This document shows positions 40,283 through 49,404 of a stretch of 64,000 bases of DNA, one piece after another. Numbering within the stretch: the first letter of the stretch is position 1; every line of letters starts with the position of its first letter. The position numbers and the translations under genes are program-made. The stretch is from a bacterium (lineage in GTDB: Bacteria; Actinomycetota; Acidimicrobiia; Acidimicrobiales; Bin134). The stretch spans positions 83,280-147,279 of the forward strand of contig JAPPAP010000001.1 in NCBI GenBank assembly GCA_026705465.1, written 5' to 3'. The notes below the pieces were generated by a model that worked only from the letters and a program-made list of their open reading frames with translations, searched no databases and had not been told where the DNA came from.

Positions 40283-41865
40283 CCCAGACCACCTACGACC
40301 CCATTCAATTGGAAATCCTGTGGCAGTCGCTCATTTCGGTGGTGAATGAGCAGGCCCGGGCCCTTCAGAGGGCCGCGTTCAGCCCCATCGTGCGCGAGGC
40401 CGGCGATCTGGCCAACGCTGTGTTCGACAAGCGGGGCCGAATGGTGGCCCAGGCGGTAACCGGTACTCCCGGACATATCAACTCCCTGGCCATCGGCGCG
40501 GCCAACATGCTGGAAGAGTTCCCCCCCGAATCCCTCGAGCCCGGCGACGTGCTGGTCACCAACGACCCCTATCTCACCGCGGGCCAGCTGTTGGACGTAA
40601 CCGTGCTGGTCCCGGTGTGGCGCGCCCCGGCCGCCGGGGGCGATCCCGTGCCTATTGCCTACTTCGGCTCCACCATCCATCACACCGATGTCGGCGGATA
40701 TGGCATCGGCGCCGGGGCCCGGGACTGCTTCGAAGAGGGCCTGTGGATCCCCATCTGCAAGCTCATGCGGGCCGGCGAGCGCAACGAGGACGTGTGGAAG
40801 TTCATCCTGTCCAACGTCCGCCAGCCCGACCACATGGCCGGTGATCTGCACGCTCAGATGGCCTCAGGAGAGGTGGGCGCCCAGCGCCTCGGCGCGCTGT
40901 GCGGTTCCTACGACCTCGACGACATCGAGGACTTGGCCGACGAGATCATCGATCGTTCCGAAGCGGCCACTCGGGCCAGCATCGCCGAGCTGCCTCCCGG
41001 CGAGTACAAGGCCGATGCAGTGCTGGATCTAGCCGACGGCAGCCGAATCGACATCGTGTGCTCCTTGCGGGTGGATCCCGACGCTGGAGAGATCTTCGTT
41101 GACTACGACGGCTCCTCTGAGGCCAGCCCGTGGGGCATCAACGTGGTGCGCAACTACACCCACGCCTACACCACGTTCACTGTGCGTTCTGTGCTGAATC
41201 CCGAGATTCCCAACAACCACGGCAGTCTGGCCCCCATCAAGATGGCTGCTCCCGAGGGGTCCATTGTCAACGCCGTGTGCCCCCAGCCCGGGACTGCCCG
41301 CCATGTGGTGGGGATGTTCTTGCCCAACGCCCTACTCAAGGCCTTGGCCCAGGTCAAGCCGGAGGAGTCGATGGCCGAGGGAGCGGGCGCAGTGTGGACC
41401 ATGCAGGTGAGCGGGAACCATGACGACGGTACCCCGTTCATCACCGCCATGTTCACCTACGCCGGAGGGGTGGGAGCACGGGCGTCCAAGCCGGGCTTGG
41501 ACGCATGCTCCTATCCGACGGGGGTGAGCGCGGTACCCATCGAGGTGGTGGAGGCCTCCGCGCCGGTGCGCTTTACCCGCAAAGCACTGCGCCCCGGCTC
41601 AGAAGGGTCGGGGGCCCAGCCCGGCGGCAAGGGCCAGACCATCGAATTCAGCGTGGACACCTCTCGCCCCTGGCTGCTCAACGCGGTCACTAGCCGCCTA
41701 TCCGACCCTCCCCAGGGCATTTTCGGTGGGAGCCCGGGCGAGGCGGGTTCGTTCCAGGTCAACGGCGAGCCGGTCACCACCCAGAGCCGCATCACCCTCG
41801 ACCCTGGTGACGTCGTGCGCCTTGACCTGCCTGGGGGTGGAGGCTACGGACCTCCCGATGGCTGA
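40279..41865 (+). CDS. hyuB: Hydantoinase/oxoprolinase subunit B
   Basis: A 528-residue HyuB protein. The start DPIQLEILWQSLISVVNEQA and the segments SPIVREAGDLANAVFD, GDVLVTNDPYLTAGQLLDVTV and HHTDVGGYGIG are hallmark parts of the Hydantoinase_B family. The C-terminal GGSPGEAGSFQVNGEPV and DLPGGGGYGPP are also typical. It forms the catalytic complex with HyuA. ATG overlaps the hyuA stop. Its own stop lies inside the start of the AMP-ligase gene. Confidence 0.93.
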   Translation: MTQTTYDPIQLEILWQSLISVVNEQARALQRAAFSPIVREAGDLANAVFDKRGRMVAQAVTGTPGHINSLAIGAANMLEEFPPESLEPGDVLVTNDPYLTAGQLLDVTVLVPVWRAPAAGGDPVPIAYFGSTIHHTDVGGYGIGAGARDCFEEGLWIPICKLMRAGERNEDVWKFILSNVRQPDHMAGDLHAQMASGEVGAQRLGALCGSYDLDDIEDLADEIIDRSEAATRASIAELPPGEYKADAVLDLADGSRIDIVCSLRVDPDAGEIFVDYDGSSEASPWGINVVRNYTHAYTTFTVRSVLNPEIPNNHGSLAPIKMAAPEGSIVNAVCPQPGTARHVVGMFLPNALLKALAQVKPEESMAEGAGAVWTMQVSGNHDDGTPFITAMFTYAGGVGARASKPGLDACSYPTGVSAVPIEVVEASAPVRFTRKALRPGSEGSGAQPGGKGQTIEFSVDTSRPWLLNAVTSRLSDPPQGIFGGSPGEAGSFQVNGEPVTTQSRITLDPGDVVRLDLPGGGGYGPPDG

Positions 41866-43381
41866 TCCGGTCACGTTCTCGTCCGTTTGGGAACGGGCGG
41901 TCGAACGAGATGGCGAGGCCGTTTTCCTGATCTTCGAGCGGCCCGAAGGGAGCTCAGCCACTTGGACCTACGAGCAGTTCGACGCGGCTGTCACCGGTGT
42001 GGCCGCCGGCTTAATCCAGCGGGGGGTGGCTCCTGGGGAATCCGTGCATCTGGCGCTGACCAATACCCCGGCGTTTGTGGCTCTGTGGCTGGCCGCCAGC
42101 CGGCTGGGGGCGTGGATCGTGCCGTCCGATCCGATGGGCAAAACGCCGGAGTTGGCCGACCACATTGAGCGCACCCGACCAAAGGCCGGCTTTTGTGCCA
42201 CCGGCCGAGCCGATGTTTACCGCCAGGCTGCCAAAGTGAGTCCTGACCTGGCCATCACTGAGCTCGACGAAGCCAGCAGCAGCCTCGATGCGCTGATCGG
42301 AAGCGCCCGGGTGGACTGGTGCCCGGTGGACCCGCGCGACCGCGCCGCGGTTATGTTCACCTCAGGAACCACCGGGCGGCCTAAAGGGGTGGAGATCACC
42401 CAGGCCAACTACGCCTTCTGCGGCCAGGTCATGGCCGAGCGAGCCGATCTGGCTCCCGACGACCGCCAGTTGGTGGTGCTCCCACTGTTTCATGCCAACG
42501 CCCAGTACTACTCCTTCGCCTCTGCCATCTGGACCGGCGCCTCGGTGGCTTTGATGCCCGCCTTTTCGGCCAGCGGCTTCCTGCCCCAAGCCGCTCGCCA
42601 CCGGGCTACTTGCGCCAGCCTGTTCGCCGCTCCGATGCGGATGATCCTGGCCCGGGGCACTCCGGTCGACGGGATAGGGCTTCGTCACTGCTGGTACGCC
42701 CAGAACATCGCCGACGATCAGTACGAAACTCTGGCCGATTGGTTCGGGTGTCGCCCTCGCCAGCTCTACGGCATGACCGAGACCATTCCCGCGGTGCTCA
42801 CTGAGCCAGCCGACGACCCGGTGCCTTCGTCTATGGGGCAAGTCACCCCCGGTTGCCAGGTGATGGTGCGTGACGGCGAAGTGCTGGTTGGGGGAGAAAC
42901 CGGGCTGACGCTGTTTGCCGGTTACCTGGACGATCCCGACACCACCGCAGCCTCGTTCACCGACGACGGCTGGTTCTGCACCGGCGACCGGGCCCGGGTC
43001 GACGAAAACGGCCGCCACTACTTCGACGGCCGCCGCTCCGACGTGCTCAAGGTGGCTGGAGAGAACGTGTCCATCGTTGAAGTGGAGTCGGTGCTGGCCA
43101 GCCACCCCGCTGTGTTGGAAGCCGCGGTGGTGGGAGCACCCGATCCGATGCGCGACGAGGTGCCGGTGGCCTTTGTGGTTCCTGCCGATCCGGCTAGTCC
43201 TCCAGCCGCCGACGAGCTAGCTACGTGGTGCCAAGAGCGGCTGGCCAAAGCCAAGCTGCCCCGCTCGTTTACCCTTATGGACGAGCTGCCTCGAACCAGC
43301 GTCGGCAAGATCCGAAAATTCCTGCTACGACAAGAGGCAGAAAACCAAAGTCAAGCCCCACAAGAGGCCACGAGGAGGTGA
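41858..43381 (+). CDS. AMP-dependent acyl-CoA ligase
   Basis: A 507-residue adenylate-forming enzyme. The P-loop-like motif is VMFTSGTTGRPKGVEIT (near 165), the A5 motif is LYGMTETIP, the A7-A8 hinge is WFCTGDRARVDENGRHYFDGRR and the A10 lysine is in RTSVGKIRKF. It activates a carboxylic acid with ATP and CoA, presumably the product of HyuAB or of the ring-cleaving enzymes. It is one of two such ligases here; the other is at 53079. The ATG at 41858 overlaps the hyuB end. Confidence 0.88.
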   Translation: MADPVTFSSVWERAVERDGEAVFLIFERPEGSSATWTYEQFDAAVTGVAAGLIQRGVAPGESVHLALTNTPAFVALWLAASRLGAWIVPSDPMGKTPELADHIERTRPKAGFCATGRADVYRQAAKVSPDLAITELDEASSSLDALIGSARVDWCPVDPRDRAAVMFTSGTTGRPKGVEITQANYAFCGQVMAERADLAPDDRQLVVLPLFHANAQYYSFASAIWTGASVALMPAFSASGFLPQAARHRATCASLFAAPMRMILARGTPVDGIGLRHCWYAQNIADDQYETLADWFGCRPRQLYGMTETIPAVLTEPADDPVPSSMGQVTPGCQVMVRDGEVLVGGETGLTLFAGYLDDPDTTAASFTDDGWFCTGDRARVDENGRHYFDGRRSDVLKVAGENVSIVEVESVLASHPAVLEAAVVGAPDPMRDEVPVAFVVPADPASPPAADELATWCQERLAKAKLPRSFTLMDELPRTSVGKIRKFLLRQEAENQSQAPQEATRR

Positions 43382-43385
43382 TCGC

Positions 43386-44573
43386 ATGACTATGTTGACC
43401 GGCGAGTTGCTGGATTCGTTCGAGGGTTCGATCACCGATGTGGCCACCGCGGTGACCCTTCCTCCTGAGATCTACACGTCAGAGGAGTTTTTGGCCTTCG
43501 AGCGCAAAGCCCTGTTCGAACAAGACTGGTGCTGCGTAGGGGTGGCCAGTCGCATTCCCGAAACCGGTGACTGGTTCACCGCCACGGTCAGCACCGAGCC
43601 CATCATCGTGGCTCGCCAGAGGGATGGCAGCATCGCAGCGTTCTCGGCCATCTGCCGCCACCGGGGCATGCAGGTGGTGGAGGGACAGGGCAGCAGCCGC
43701 TCCTTCCGGTGTCCGTACCACCACTGGAGCTATCGGCTGGACGGCCGCCTGATGGGCGCCCCGGCCATGGAGCAGACCGAGGGATTCGACAACGACGATT
43801 GGGGCCTGCCCAACCTGGCGGTGGAGCTGTGGCACGGGTTCATCTTCGTCAACTTCAACACCGATGCCCCTCCGCTGGCCCCCACCCTGAAGCGGTACGA
43901 GCCGTACCTCGCCAACTACGAGCTTGACAATTGCGTGTGCCCGGGCACCTTCACCCTCGAAGACCTGCCCTGGAATTGGAAGGTGATGTTCGAGAACTTC
44001 AACGACGGCTATCACGCCAACCGCCTCCATCAGGTGATCCAGGATTTCTGCCCTTCGGAGATGGCCCGATTCCCGGTGCCGTGGTCGGACGACTCCAATG
44101 TGATCTTCCGAGAGAACGGCTACACCCACATCGACGGCGGCTTCAACGCCACCCGCAAGGCCCTTCTGCCGGTATTCCCCAAGCTCACCGAAGAAGAGCG
44201 GTGGCGTTCGACTTTCGCACTGATCCCGCCGTCGCTGTGCTTTGGCACCGCCCCCGACATGGCGTTCTTCTTCATCGTGCGGCCCACTTCGGCCGAGACC
44301 ATTGATGTAGAAATCGGCTACTTGCTGCATCCCACCTCGCTGGAGCACCCCATGTTCGACCACTTGTTCCAGGCCAGCGATGACGGCGTGCAGGTGTTCG
44401 TGGCCCAAGACCAAGACGCCACCACCAAGGTCCAGCGGGGTCTGAGGTCCCGCTTTGCCGTGCGGGGCCGCTACTCCTGGCAGGAGGAATCCCACGTGCA
44501 ATTCAACCGCTGGCTGGTGCAGCGCTACCGTCGCCACTGGCCAACGGGCACAGAGTCTTCAGACAGGGCATGA
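43386..44573 (+). CDS. Rieske non-heme iron oxygenase, alpha subunit
   Basis: A 395-residue ring-hydroxylating oxygenase. The Rieske cluster is bound by C-x-H and C-x2-H (CRHRGMQVVEG and CPYHHWSY, about 84-107). The catalytic domain has FENFNDGYHANRLHQ with the two His and a conserved Asp/Glu environment for Fe(II) near 205. Such enzymes hydroxylate or N/O-demethylate; choline, carnitine and betaine-type substrates occur in this size class. No ferredoxin reductase or beta subunit is encoded next to it, so electron donors must come from elsewhere. Confidence 0.9.
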   Translation: MTMLTGELLDSFEGSITDVATAVTLPPEIYTSEEFLAFERKALFEQDWCCVGVASRIPETGDWFTATVSTEPIIVARQRDGSIAAFSAICRHRGMQVVEGQGSSRSFRCPYHHWSYRLDGRLMGAPAMEQTEGFDNDDWGLPNLAVELWHGFIFVNFNTDAPPLAPTLKRYEPYLANYELDNCVCPGTFTLEDLPWNWKVMFENFNDGYHANRLHQVIQDFCPSEMARFPVPWSDDSNVIFRENGYTHIDGGFNATRKALLPVFPKLTEEERWRSTFALIPPSLCFGTAPDMAFFFIVRPTSAETIDVEIGYLLHPTSLEHPMFDHLFQASDDGVQVFVAQDQDATTKVQRGLRSRFAVRGRYSWQEESHVQFNRWLVQRYRRHWPTGTESSDRA

Positions 44574-44624
44574 TTAAGACCCTGGATTGATCGACAAGAG
44601 ATCGCCCAAACAGGAGGGGAACCC

Positions 44625-45734
44625 ATGACCAAGCGAACGAATGGCCGACTTCGGCTACTGATACTGCTGGCCGCGCTGCTATCGGTGCTGGCCCTGGTGG
44701 CCGCCGGGTGCGGCAATGATGACGATGATGAGTCGGCTGTCGATCCGGCTTTGTTGGAGACTTTTGATGCTGATGGCGACGGTACGCTCACCATCGGTGT
44801 GGCCGCGGCTGGTCCTCGCGATGACCAGGGCTACTACCAAGCGCTAGTGGACTTCGCCGAGGAGTTCTCGGCCGAGAACGGGTTTGCTCCGCCCATCGTG
44901 ACCGACAACATCGGCGCGGCCGAGGCAGCCCAAGCCATGTCTGATCTCGCCGAGCAAGGGGTAGACATTATTCTGGTTGGGGCCAGCGAGATCGCCGAGC
45001 CTCTGCCCGACCTCACCGCCCAGTACCCCGACATTTTCTGGTATTGCAACTGCGGAGCCGGGTTCGAGGGTGAGACTTCCGGATTTGCCCAGGCCACCGA
45101 CTGGGGGTCGCCCATTCACTACACCGCGGGCGTCGCCATGGGAGCGGCCTTGAAGGACCATGGCGGGGATACCGCAGTGTTCCTGGGCTGCTGCGACCTC
45201 GGCTTCGAGAAGGAGGCCTACAACGCCACCGTGTACGGCCTTCAGTCGGTAGACCCGTCGTTCACCATGGAGTACGTGGCCACCGGTGCCTTCCCGTTCG
45301 ACTTCGACAACTCGGCCAACGCCACCGCCGCGCTGACCAACGCCATCGCCGAGGGCGCCACCTTGGCTTATGCATACTTGGGTGGTGCCTTGAACCCGGT
45401 TGGACAACTGGCCACCGACGAGGGGGTCGCAGTGTTTGCTGCCGGTCCGGCCGACATTTGTTCCCGCGACGATGGGATCAACTGGACGGGCGCCATCGTG
45501 TTCGACGGCGGACGATACGCCCAGCAGGTGCTTCCTCGCATCATCTCCGGTGACCTGACCGAGGGTGCGACTTACCAGTTCCCGACTGAGCAAGGTCTCA
45601 ACGGCGGGGAGCTGTGTGATCCTTCGGCGGAGGCAGAGGCACTGCTGGCCGATGCCTTCAACGCGGTTGCCACCGACGGAGAACTGCTCGGCGTGCTCGG
45701 CGGAATCTCTGGTGAGGCCTACGGCGGCGGGTGA
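44625..45734 (+). CDS. BMP family ABC transporter substrate-binding lipoprotein
   Basis: A 369-residue lipoprotein with signal and lipobox (LSVLALVAAGC, Cys about residue 26) and an acidic linker. TIGVAAAGPRDDQGYYQALV, IILVGASEIAEPL and TAGVAMGAALKDHG follow the pattern of Bmp/Med-type periplasmic-binding proteins, which bind nucleosides or purine-like compounds. A strong AGGAGGGG ribosome site precedes ATG 44625. The next three genes are ATPase and two permeases, so a complete importer is encoded; GTGA overlaps couple the first genes. Confidence 0.9.
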   Translation: MTKRTNGRLRLLILLAALLSVLALVAAGCGNDDDDESAVDPALLETFDADGDGTLTIGVAAAGPRDDQGYYQALVDFAEEFSAENGFAPPIVTDNIGAAEAAQAMSDLAEQGVDIILVGASEIAEPLPDLTAQYPDIFWYCNCGAGFEGETSGFAQATDWGSPIHYTAGVAMGAALKDHGGDTAVFLGCCDLGFEKEAYNATVYGLQSVDPSFTMEYVATGAFPFDFDNSANATAALTNAIAEGATLAYAYLGGALNPVGQLATDEGVAVFAAGPADICSRDDGINWTGAIVFDGGRYAQQVLPRIISGDLTEGATYQFPTEQGLNGGELCDPSAEAEALLADAFNAVATDGELLGVLGGISGEAYGGG

Positions 45735-47347
45735 CCGACGCAACGATCGGATTGGCAGGCGCCAGGGGGTCTGACCCCTCGGCGCCTGCCGTCGAACTCC
45801 TCGGCATCACCAAGCGGTTCGGGGGGATCGTCGCCTGCGATCAAGTTGACTTGACCCTGAACCGGGGTCGCATCCATGGCATCTTGGGCGAGAACGGTGC
45901 GGGCAAGTCCACGCTGATGAAGGTGCTCATCGGCCTTGTGCTGCCTGACGCCGGATCGGTTCGCATCGACGGCCACCCCCGCACTATTCACGACCCTCTG
46001 GCCGCGGCCGCCCTAGGCATTGCCATGGTTCACCAGCATTTCAGCCTGGTCGACGAGCTCACTGTGTGGGAGAACGTCGCCCTCGGTGAGGCTGGCAGAC
46101 TTCGGTCGTCTGGAGTGCGCGACCGGGTGGCGGCCATCAGCCGGCAGTACGGCCTGGAAATCGAACCTGATGCCCGGGTGGGCGAACTCACCGCTGGCTT
46201 GCGCCAACGAGTGGAGATCATCAAGTGCCTACGCCGGGATCCCCACATCCTGGTGTTCGACGAGCCCACCTCGGTGCTCACCCCCGAGGAGTCGGAACAA
46301 CTGTTCGGCACGCTGCGAGAGGTGGTCGCCGCTGAGGGCCGAGCCGTCGTGTTGGTCAGCCACAAGCTGGATGAGGTGCTGCATGCCACCGACGAGATCA
46401 CCATCATGCGCCAAGGACAGGTGGTGGATTACCGGCCCACCCAAGAGGCCGATGCCCGCAGTCTGGCTCGGGCCATGGTTGGTCGAGAAGTCTCGCTACG
46501 ATCGGAGCGAGCCGCCTTCGGTCTGGTTGAGATCGAAGATGCCGACGGGGAATTCGCGGTCGACTCTGAGGACACCCAACCGACCGAGTCGGTGGTGTCG
46601 GATGAGCCGGTGCTGCGGATCGAAGGAGTCTCGGTACGGGGCCGGGGTGGGGCTCGGCTGCTGGACGACATCACCCTGGAACTTCGAGCCGGAGAGATCG
46701 TAGGTGTGGCCGGCGTGGAGGGCAACGGCCAGCGGACTCTGGGCGACCTGCTGTCCAGCCTCGTCTCGCTGGATGCCGGACGGGTAGTCGTGAAGGATAA
46801 AGAGGTGCCTACCGGCGCGCCCGGCGCCATGGCCAAAGCCGGGGTGGCGGTAATTCCCGAAGACCGCCATGACTCCGGCGTGGTCTTGGATATGACGGTG
46901 GCAGAGAACCTGCTCATGGTGGACCCTCACCGGGTGGCCCGCCATGGCGTCATGGACAAGGCGCGAACGACTGAGACCGCCCAGCAGATGATCCAGGAGT
47001 TCGACATCGGCTGTTCCGGACCCGACGCACCGCTGTGGTCGTTGTCGGGCGGCAACCAGCAGCGGGTAGTGCTGGCCCGCGAATTGGCCGCCCAGCCTGA
47101 TGTGCTGGTGGCGGCCCAGCCCACTCGGGGGCTGGATGTGGGGGCAATTGAGTACATGACCGATCGGCTGCGCCAAACAGCAATTGATGGGGTGGCCGTG
47201 CTGCTGATCTCCAGCGAACTGGAGGAGATCCTGGAATTGGCCGACCGCATCGTGGTCATGTCTCGGGGTCGTATCGTGGGTGAGCTCTCCCACGCCGACG
47301 CCAACCTTGAATCCCTCGGAATGTTGATGGGCGGTAGTGAGGCATGA
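45731..47347 (+). CDS. ABC transporter ATPase (two-domain, nucleoside/sugar importer type)
   Basis: A 538-residue protein with two ABC domains. The first has Walker A GENGAGKST (about 54-62), signature-like LTAGLRQRVEI and Walker B ILVFDEPTSVLTPEE. The second has a degenerate Walker A (GVEGNGQRT), an intact signature LSGGNQQRVVLARELA and a Walker B with Gln in place of the last Glu (LVAAQPTRGLDVGAI). Such asymmetry is normal for BMP-type and ribose-type importers. It energises the permeases encoded downstream. GTG overlaps the binding protein gene. Confidence 0.92.
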   Translation: MTDATIGLAGARGSDPSAPAVELLGITKRFGGIVACDQVDLTLNRGRIHGILGENGAGKSTLMKVLIGLVLPDAGSVRIDGHPRTIHDPLAAAALGIAMVHQHFSLVDELTVWENVALGEAGRLRSSGVRDRVAAISRQYGLEIEPDARVGELTAGLRQRVEIIKCLRRDPHILVFDEPTSVLTPEESEQLFGTLREVVAAEGRAVVLVSHKLDEVLHATDEITIMRQGQVVDYRPTQEADARSLARAMVGREVSLRSERAAFGLVEIEDADGEFAVDSEDTQPTESVVSDEPVLRIEGVSVRGRGGARLLDDITLELRAGEIVGVAGVEGNGQRTLGDLLSSLVSLDAGRVVVKDKEVPTGAPGAMAKAGVAVIPEDRHDSGVVLDMTVAENLLMVDPHRVARHGVMDKARTTETAQQMIQEFDIGCSGPDAPLWSLSGGNQQRVVLARELAAQPDVLVAAQPTRGLDVGAIEYMTDRLRQTAIDGVAVLLISSELEEILELADRIVVMSRGRIVGELSHADANLESLGMLMGGSEA

Positions 47348-48435
47348 CGAGGGGGGCGCGGCTGGCCGAGTGGGTGGCGCTCTACGCCCTTAGCGTTGTC
47401 GTAGCCCTGGCCCTGGCCAGCGTGATTGTGGAGGCCACCGGTGGCGACTGGTGGCCGGTGGTGGAGGCCTTGGTGGACGGCAGCATCATGGCGCCCGGAC
47501 GGTGGGGAGGGACTCTGGGAATTGCGGCGCCCTTGCTCTTGGTGGCCTTGGGCACGGTGATCTCGTCTAAAGCCGGGCTGATCAACATCGGCCAAGAGGG
47601 CCAGTTGCTGATTGGTGCGGCAGTAGCGGTGTATTTCAGCTTCCGCATCGGCGGTCCCGGTCCGCTGAATGTGGTGGTGTTGTTGCTGTTCGGTGCGTTG
47701 GGCGGGGCGGCGTGGGCCTCGATTTCTGGACTGCTGCGCTATTGGCGGGGGGTGCCTGAGGTCCTGAGCACTTTGCTGCTGGTCTTTGTGGCCCTTCAGG
47801 CGGTGGGGTACGGCTTGAAGTGGCAGTGGCTGCTGCTGGCCGACGAGGCCAGTCGCGGCAACCGGAATCTGGTGAGCGAGCAGTTGGCCAAAGACAACCG
47901 GATTCCTCGTCCCGACATATTTGGCAACGAGTTCCCCATCACCGTCTATGTGGCCCTAGCCCTGGCCTTGGCGGTGGCCTACGTGCTGGCCCGCACGGTG
48001 TGGGGCTTTCGGCTGAGGATGCTGGGCCACAATCCCCGGGCTGCCCAGCGCGCTGGGGTGTCGTCCACGGTCTATGGAGCGTCGGCATTGGCAATAGGCG
48101 GAGCCTTTGCCGGCTTGGCCGGGGCGGCCATGTTTGCCGGCGGTGGCTTCTCGTTCGGCACCTACCGGCTGGTACCCGGCTTCTCCGACAACATCGGCTG
48201 GACCGGCCTGTTGGTGGCCCTGTTGGCCCGAGAGCGGGCCTTGCCCGCCGTGGTGGCCGCATTCGTTTTCGCGGGGCTGCGAAACGGGGCCGGCTTTGTG
48301 AACAGCACCGGCGTGGAGAGCCGCATCACCGACGTGGTGCAGGGACTCTTGGTACTGGCCCTTCTGGTTCCTCCTGCGGTGGTCTTCCTGCGGGATCGTC
48401 GCCGGGCTCGGGCCGCGGCCACGGAGAGGGTGTGA
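47344..48435 (+). CDS. ABC transporter permease (BMP importer)
   Basis: A 363-residue membrane protein with about nine to ten hydrophobic segments. TVISSKAGLINIGQEGQLLIGA is the conserved motif of the BPD_transp_2 permeases of nucleoside importers, and FRLRMLGHNPRAAQRAGV is the cytoplasmic coupling loop for the ATPase. It is paired with the second permease at 48440. The start overlaps the ATPase stop by ATGA. Confidence 0.92.
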   Translation: MTRGARLAEWVALYALSVVVALALASVIVEATGGDWWPVVEALVDGSIMAPGRWGGTLGIAAPLLLVALGTVISSKAGLINIGQEGQLLIGAAVAVYFSFRIGGPGPLNVVVLLLFGALGGAAWASISGLLRYWRGVPEVLSTLLLVFVALQAVGYGLKWQWLLLADEASRGNRNLVSEQLAKDNRIPRPDIFGNEFPITVYVALALALAVAYVLARTVWGFRLRMLGHNPRAAQRAGVSSTVYGASALAIGGAFAGLAGAAMFAGGGFSFGTYRLVPGFSDNIGWTGLLVALLARERALPAVVAAFVFAGLRNGAGFVNSTGVESRITDVVQGLLVLALLVPPAVVFLRDRRRARAAATERV

Positions 48436-48439
48436 TGCA

Positions 48440-49378
48440 GTGCTGATTGACTTCTTCTCCGCGGTGGGCGATGTGTTGTCCAGCGAGTCCACCTATATCA
48501 ACGGCGCGCTGTTCGCCGCGCTGCTGGCCTTTGCCGCCACGGGGGAGTGGGTGGCTGAACGTTCGGGAACCTTGAACATTTCGGTGGAGGGGATGCTGCT
48601 GAGCGGGGCCTTCGCCGGGATTCTGGGCTATCACCTCTCAGAGTCGATCGTGGTGGGCCTGGTGTTTGGTGCGATCGGCGGGTTGCTGATTGCCGCCGTG
48701 CAGGCCGAGATGAGCCATCGTCTTACTGCTGACCAGTTTGTGGTCGGCCTCACCCTCAACATCTTGGTATTCGGCTTGGTTGGATTCCTCGATCGAGAAA
48801 TCGAACCCCAGGCCCTTCGGGCCTCAACAGTGGAGATTCCCGTCCTAGTGGACATACCCCTGTTCGGACAAGCCCTGTTCGGGGAGCCGTGGCCCTTCTA
48901 TCTCCTCTATGGACTTGTGCCGTTGTCGTGGTGGCTGGTGTACCGCACCCGTTGGGGCTTGGAGCTGCGGGCCGCGGGGGAGAACCCCCAGTCGGCCGAC
49001 GTCAGCGGCATCGACGTGAACCGGCGCCGTCGCCAGTCGATTTACTATGCCGGGTTCACCTCTGGCCTGGGCGGGGCCTATTTCTTGTTCGCTCGGATCG
49101 CCGCGTTCGACGATTCCGTCATCGGCGGCCAGGGATTCATCGCCATCGCCGCGGTGATCTTCGGCGGTTGGACGCTGTGGGGCACCATGGCGGGCTGCGT
49201 CCTGTTCGCTGGGGCGCTCTCGTTCCAGTTGTCACTGCAAGGGCTGGGTTATGAGCTCAACACCGAGCTGTTGCAGGCTCTGCCCTATCTGGTCACCATC
49301 GGAGCCATGGCCATTTTCGCCAAACGAGTTCGACCGCCGGCCGCCTTGGCTCGACCGTTCATCCGTGGTCTGAAATAG
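48440..49378 (+). CDS. ABC transporter permease (BMP importer)
   Basis: A 312-residue membrane protein. AERSGTLNISVEGMLLSGAF and LELRAAGENPQSADVSGIDV are the counterparts of the motifs in the first permease, as usual for the second subunit of the heterodimeric channel. GTG at 48440 lies 4 bp after the preceding stop. It completes the four-gene importer, probably for a purine, nucleoside or related heterocycle. Confidence 0.92.
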   Translation: MLIDFFSAVGDVLSSESTYINGALFAALLAFAATGEWVAERSGTLNISVEGMLLSGAFAGILGYHLSESIVVGLVFGAIGGLLIAAVQAEMSHRLTADQFVVGLTLNILVFGLVGFLDREIEPQALRASTVEIPVLVDIPLFGQALFGEPWPFYLLYGLVPLSWWLVYRTRWGLELRAAGENPQSADVSGIDVNRRRRQSIYYAGFTSGLGGAYFLFARIAAFDDSVIGGQGFIAIAAVIFGGWTLWGTMAGCVLFAGALSFQLSLQGLGYELNTELLQALPYLVTIGAMAIFAKRVRPPAALARPFIRGLK

Positions 49379-49404
49379 ACAGGCCGAGACCAAGGAGAAC
49401 GGCG

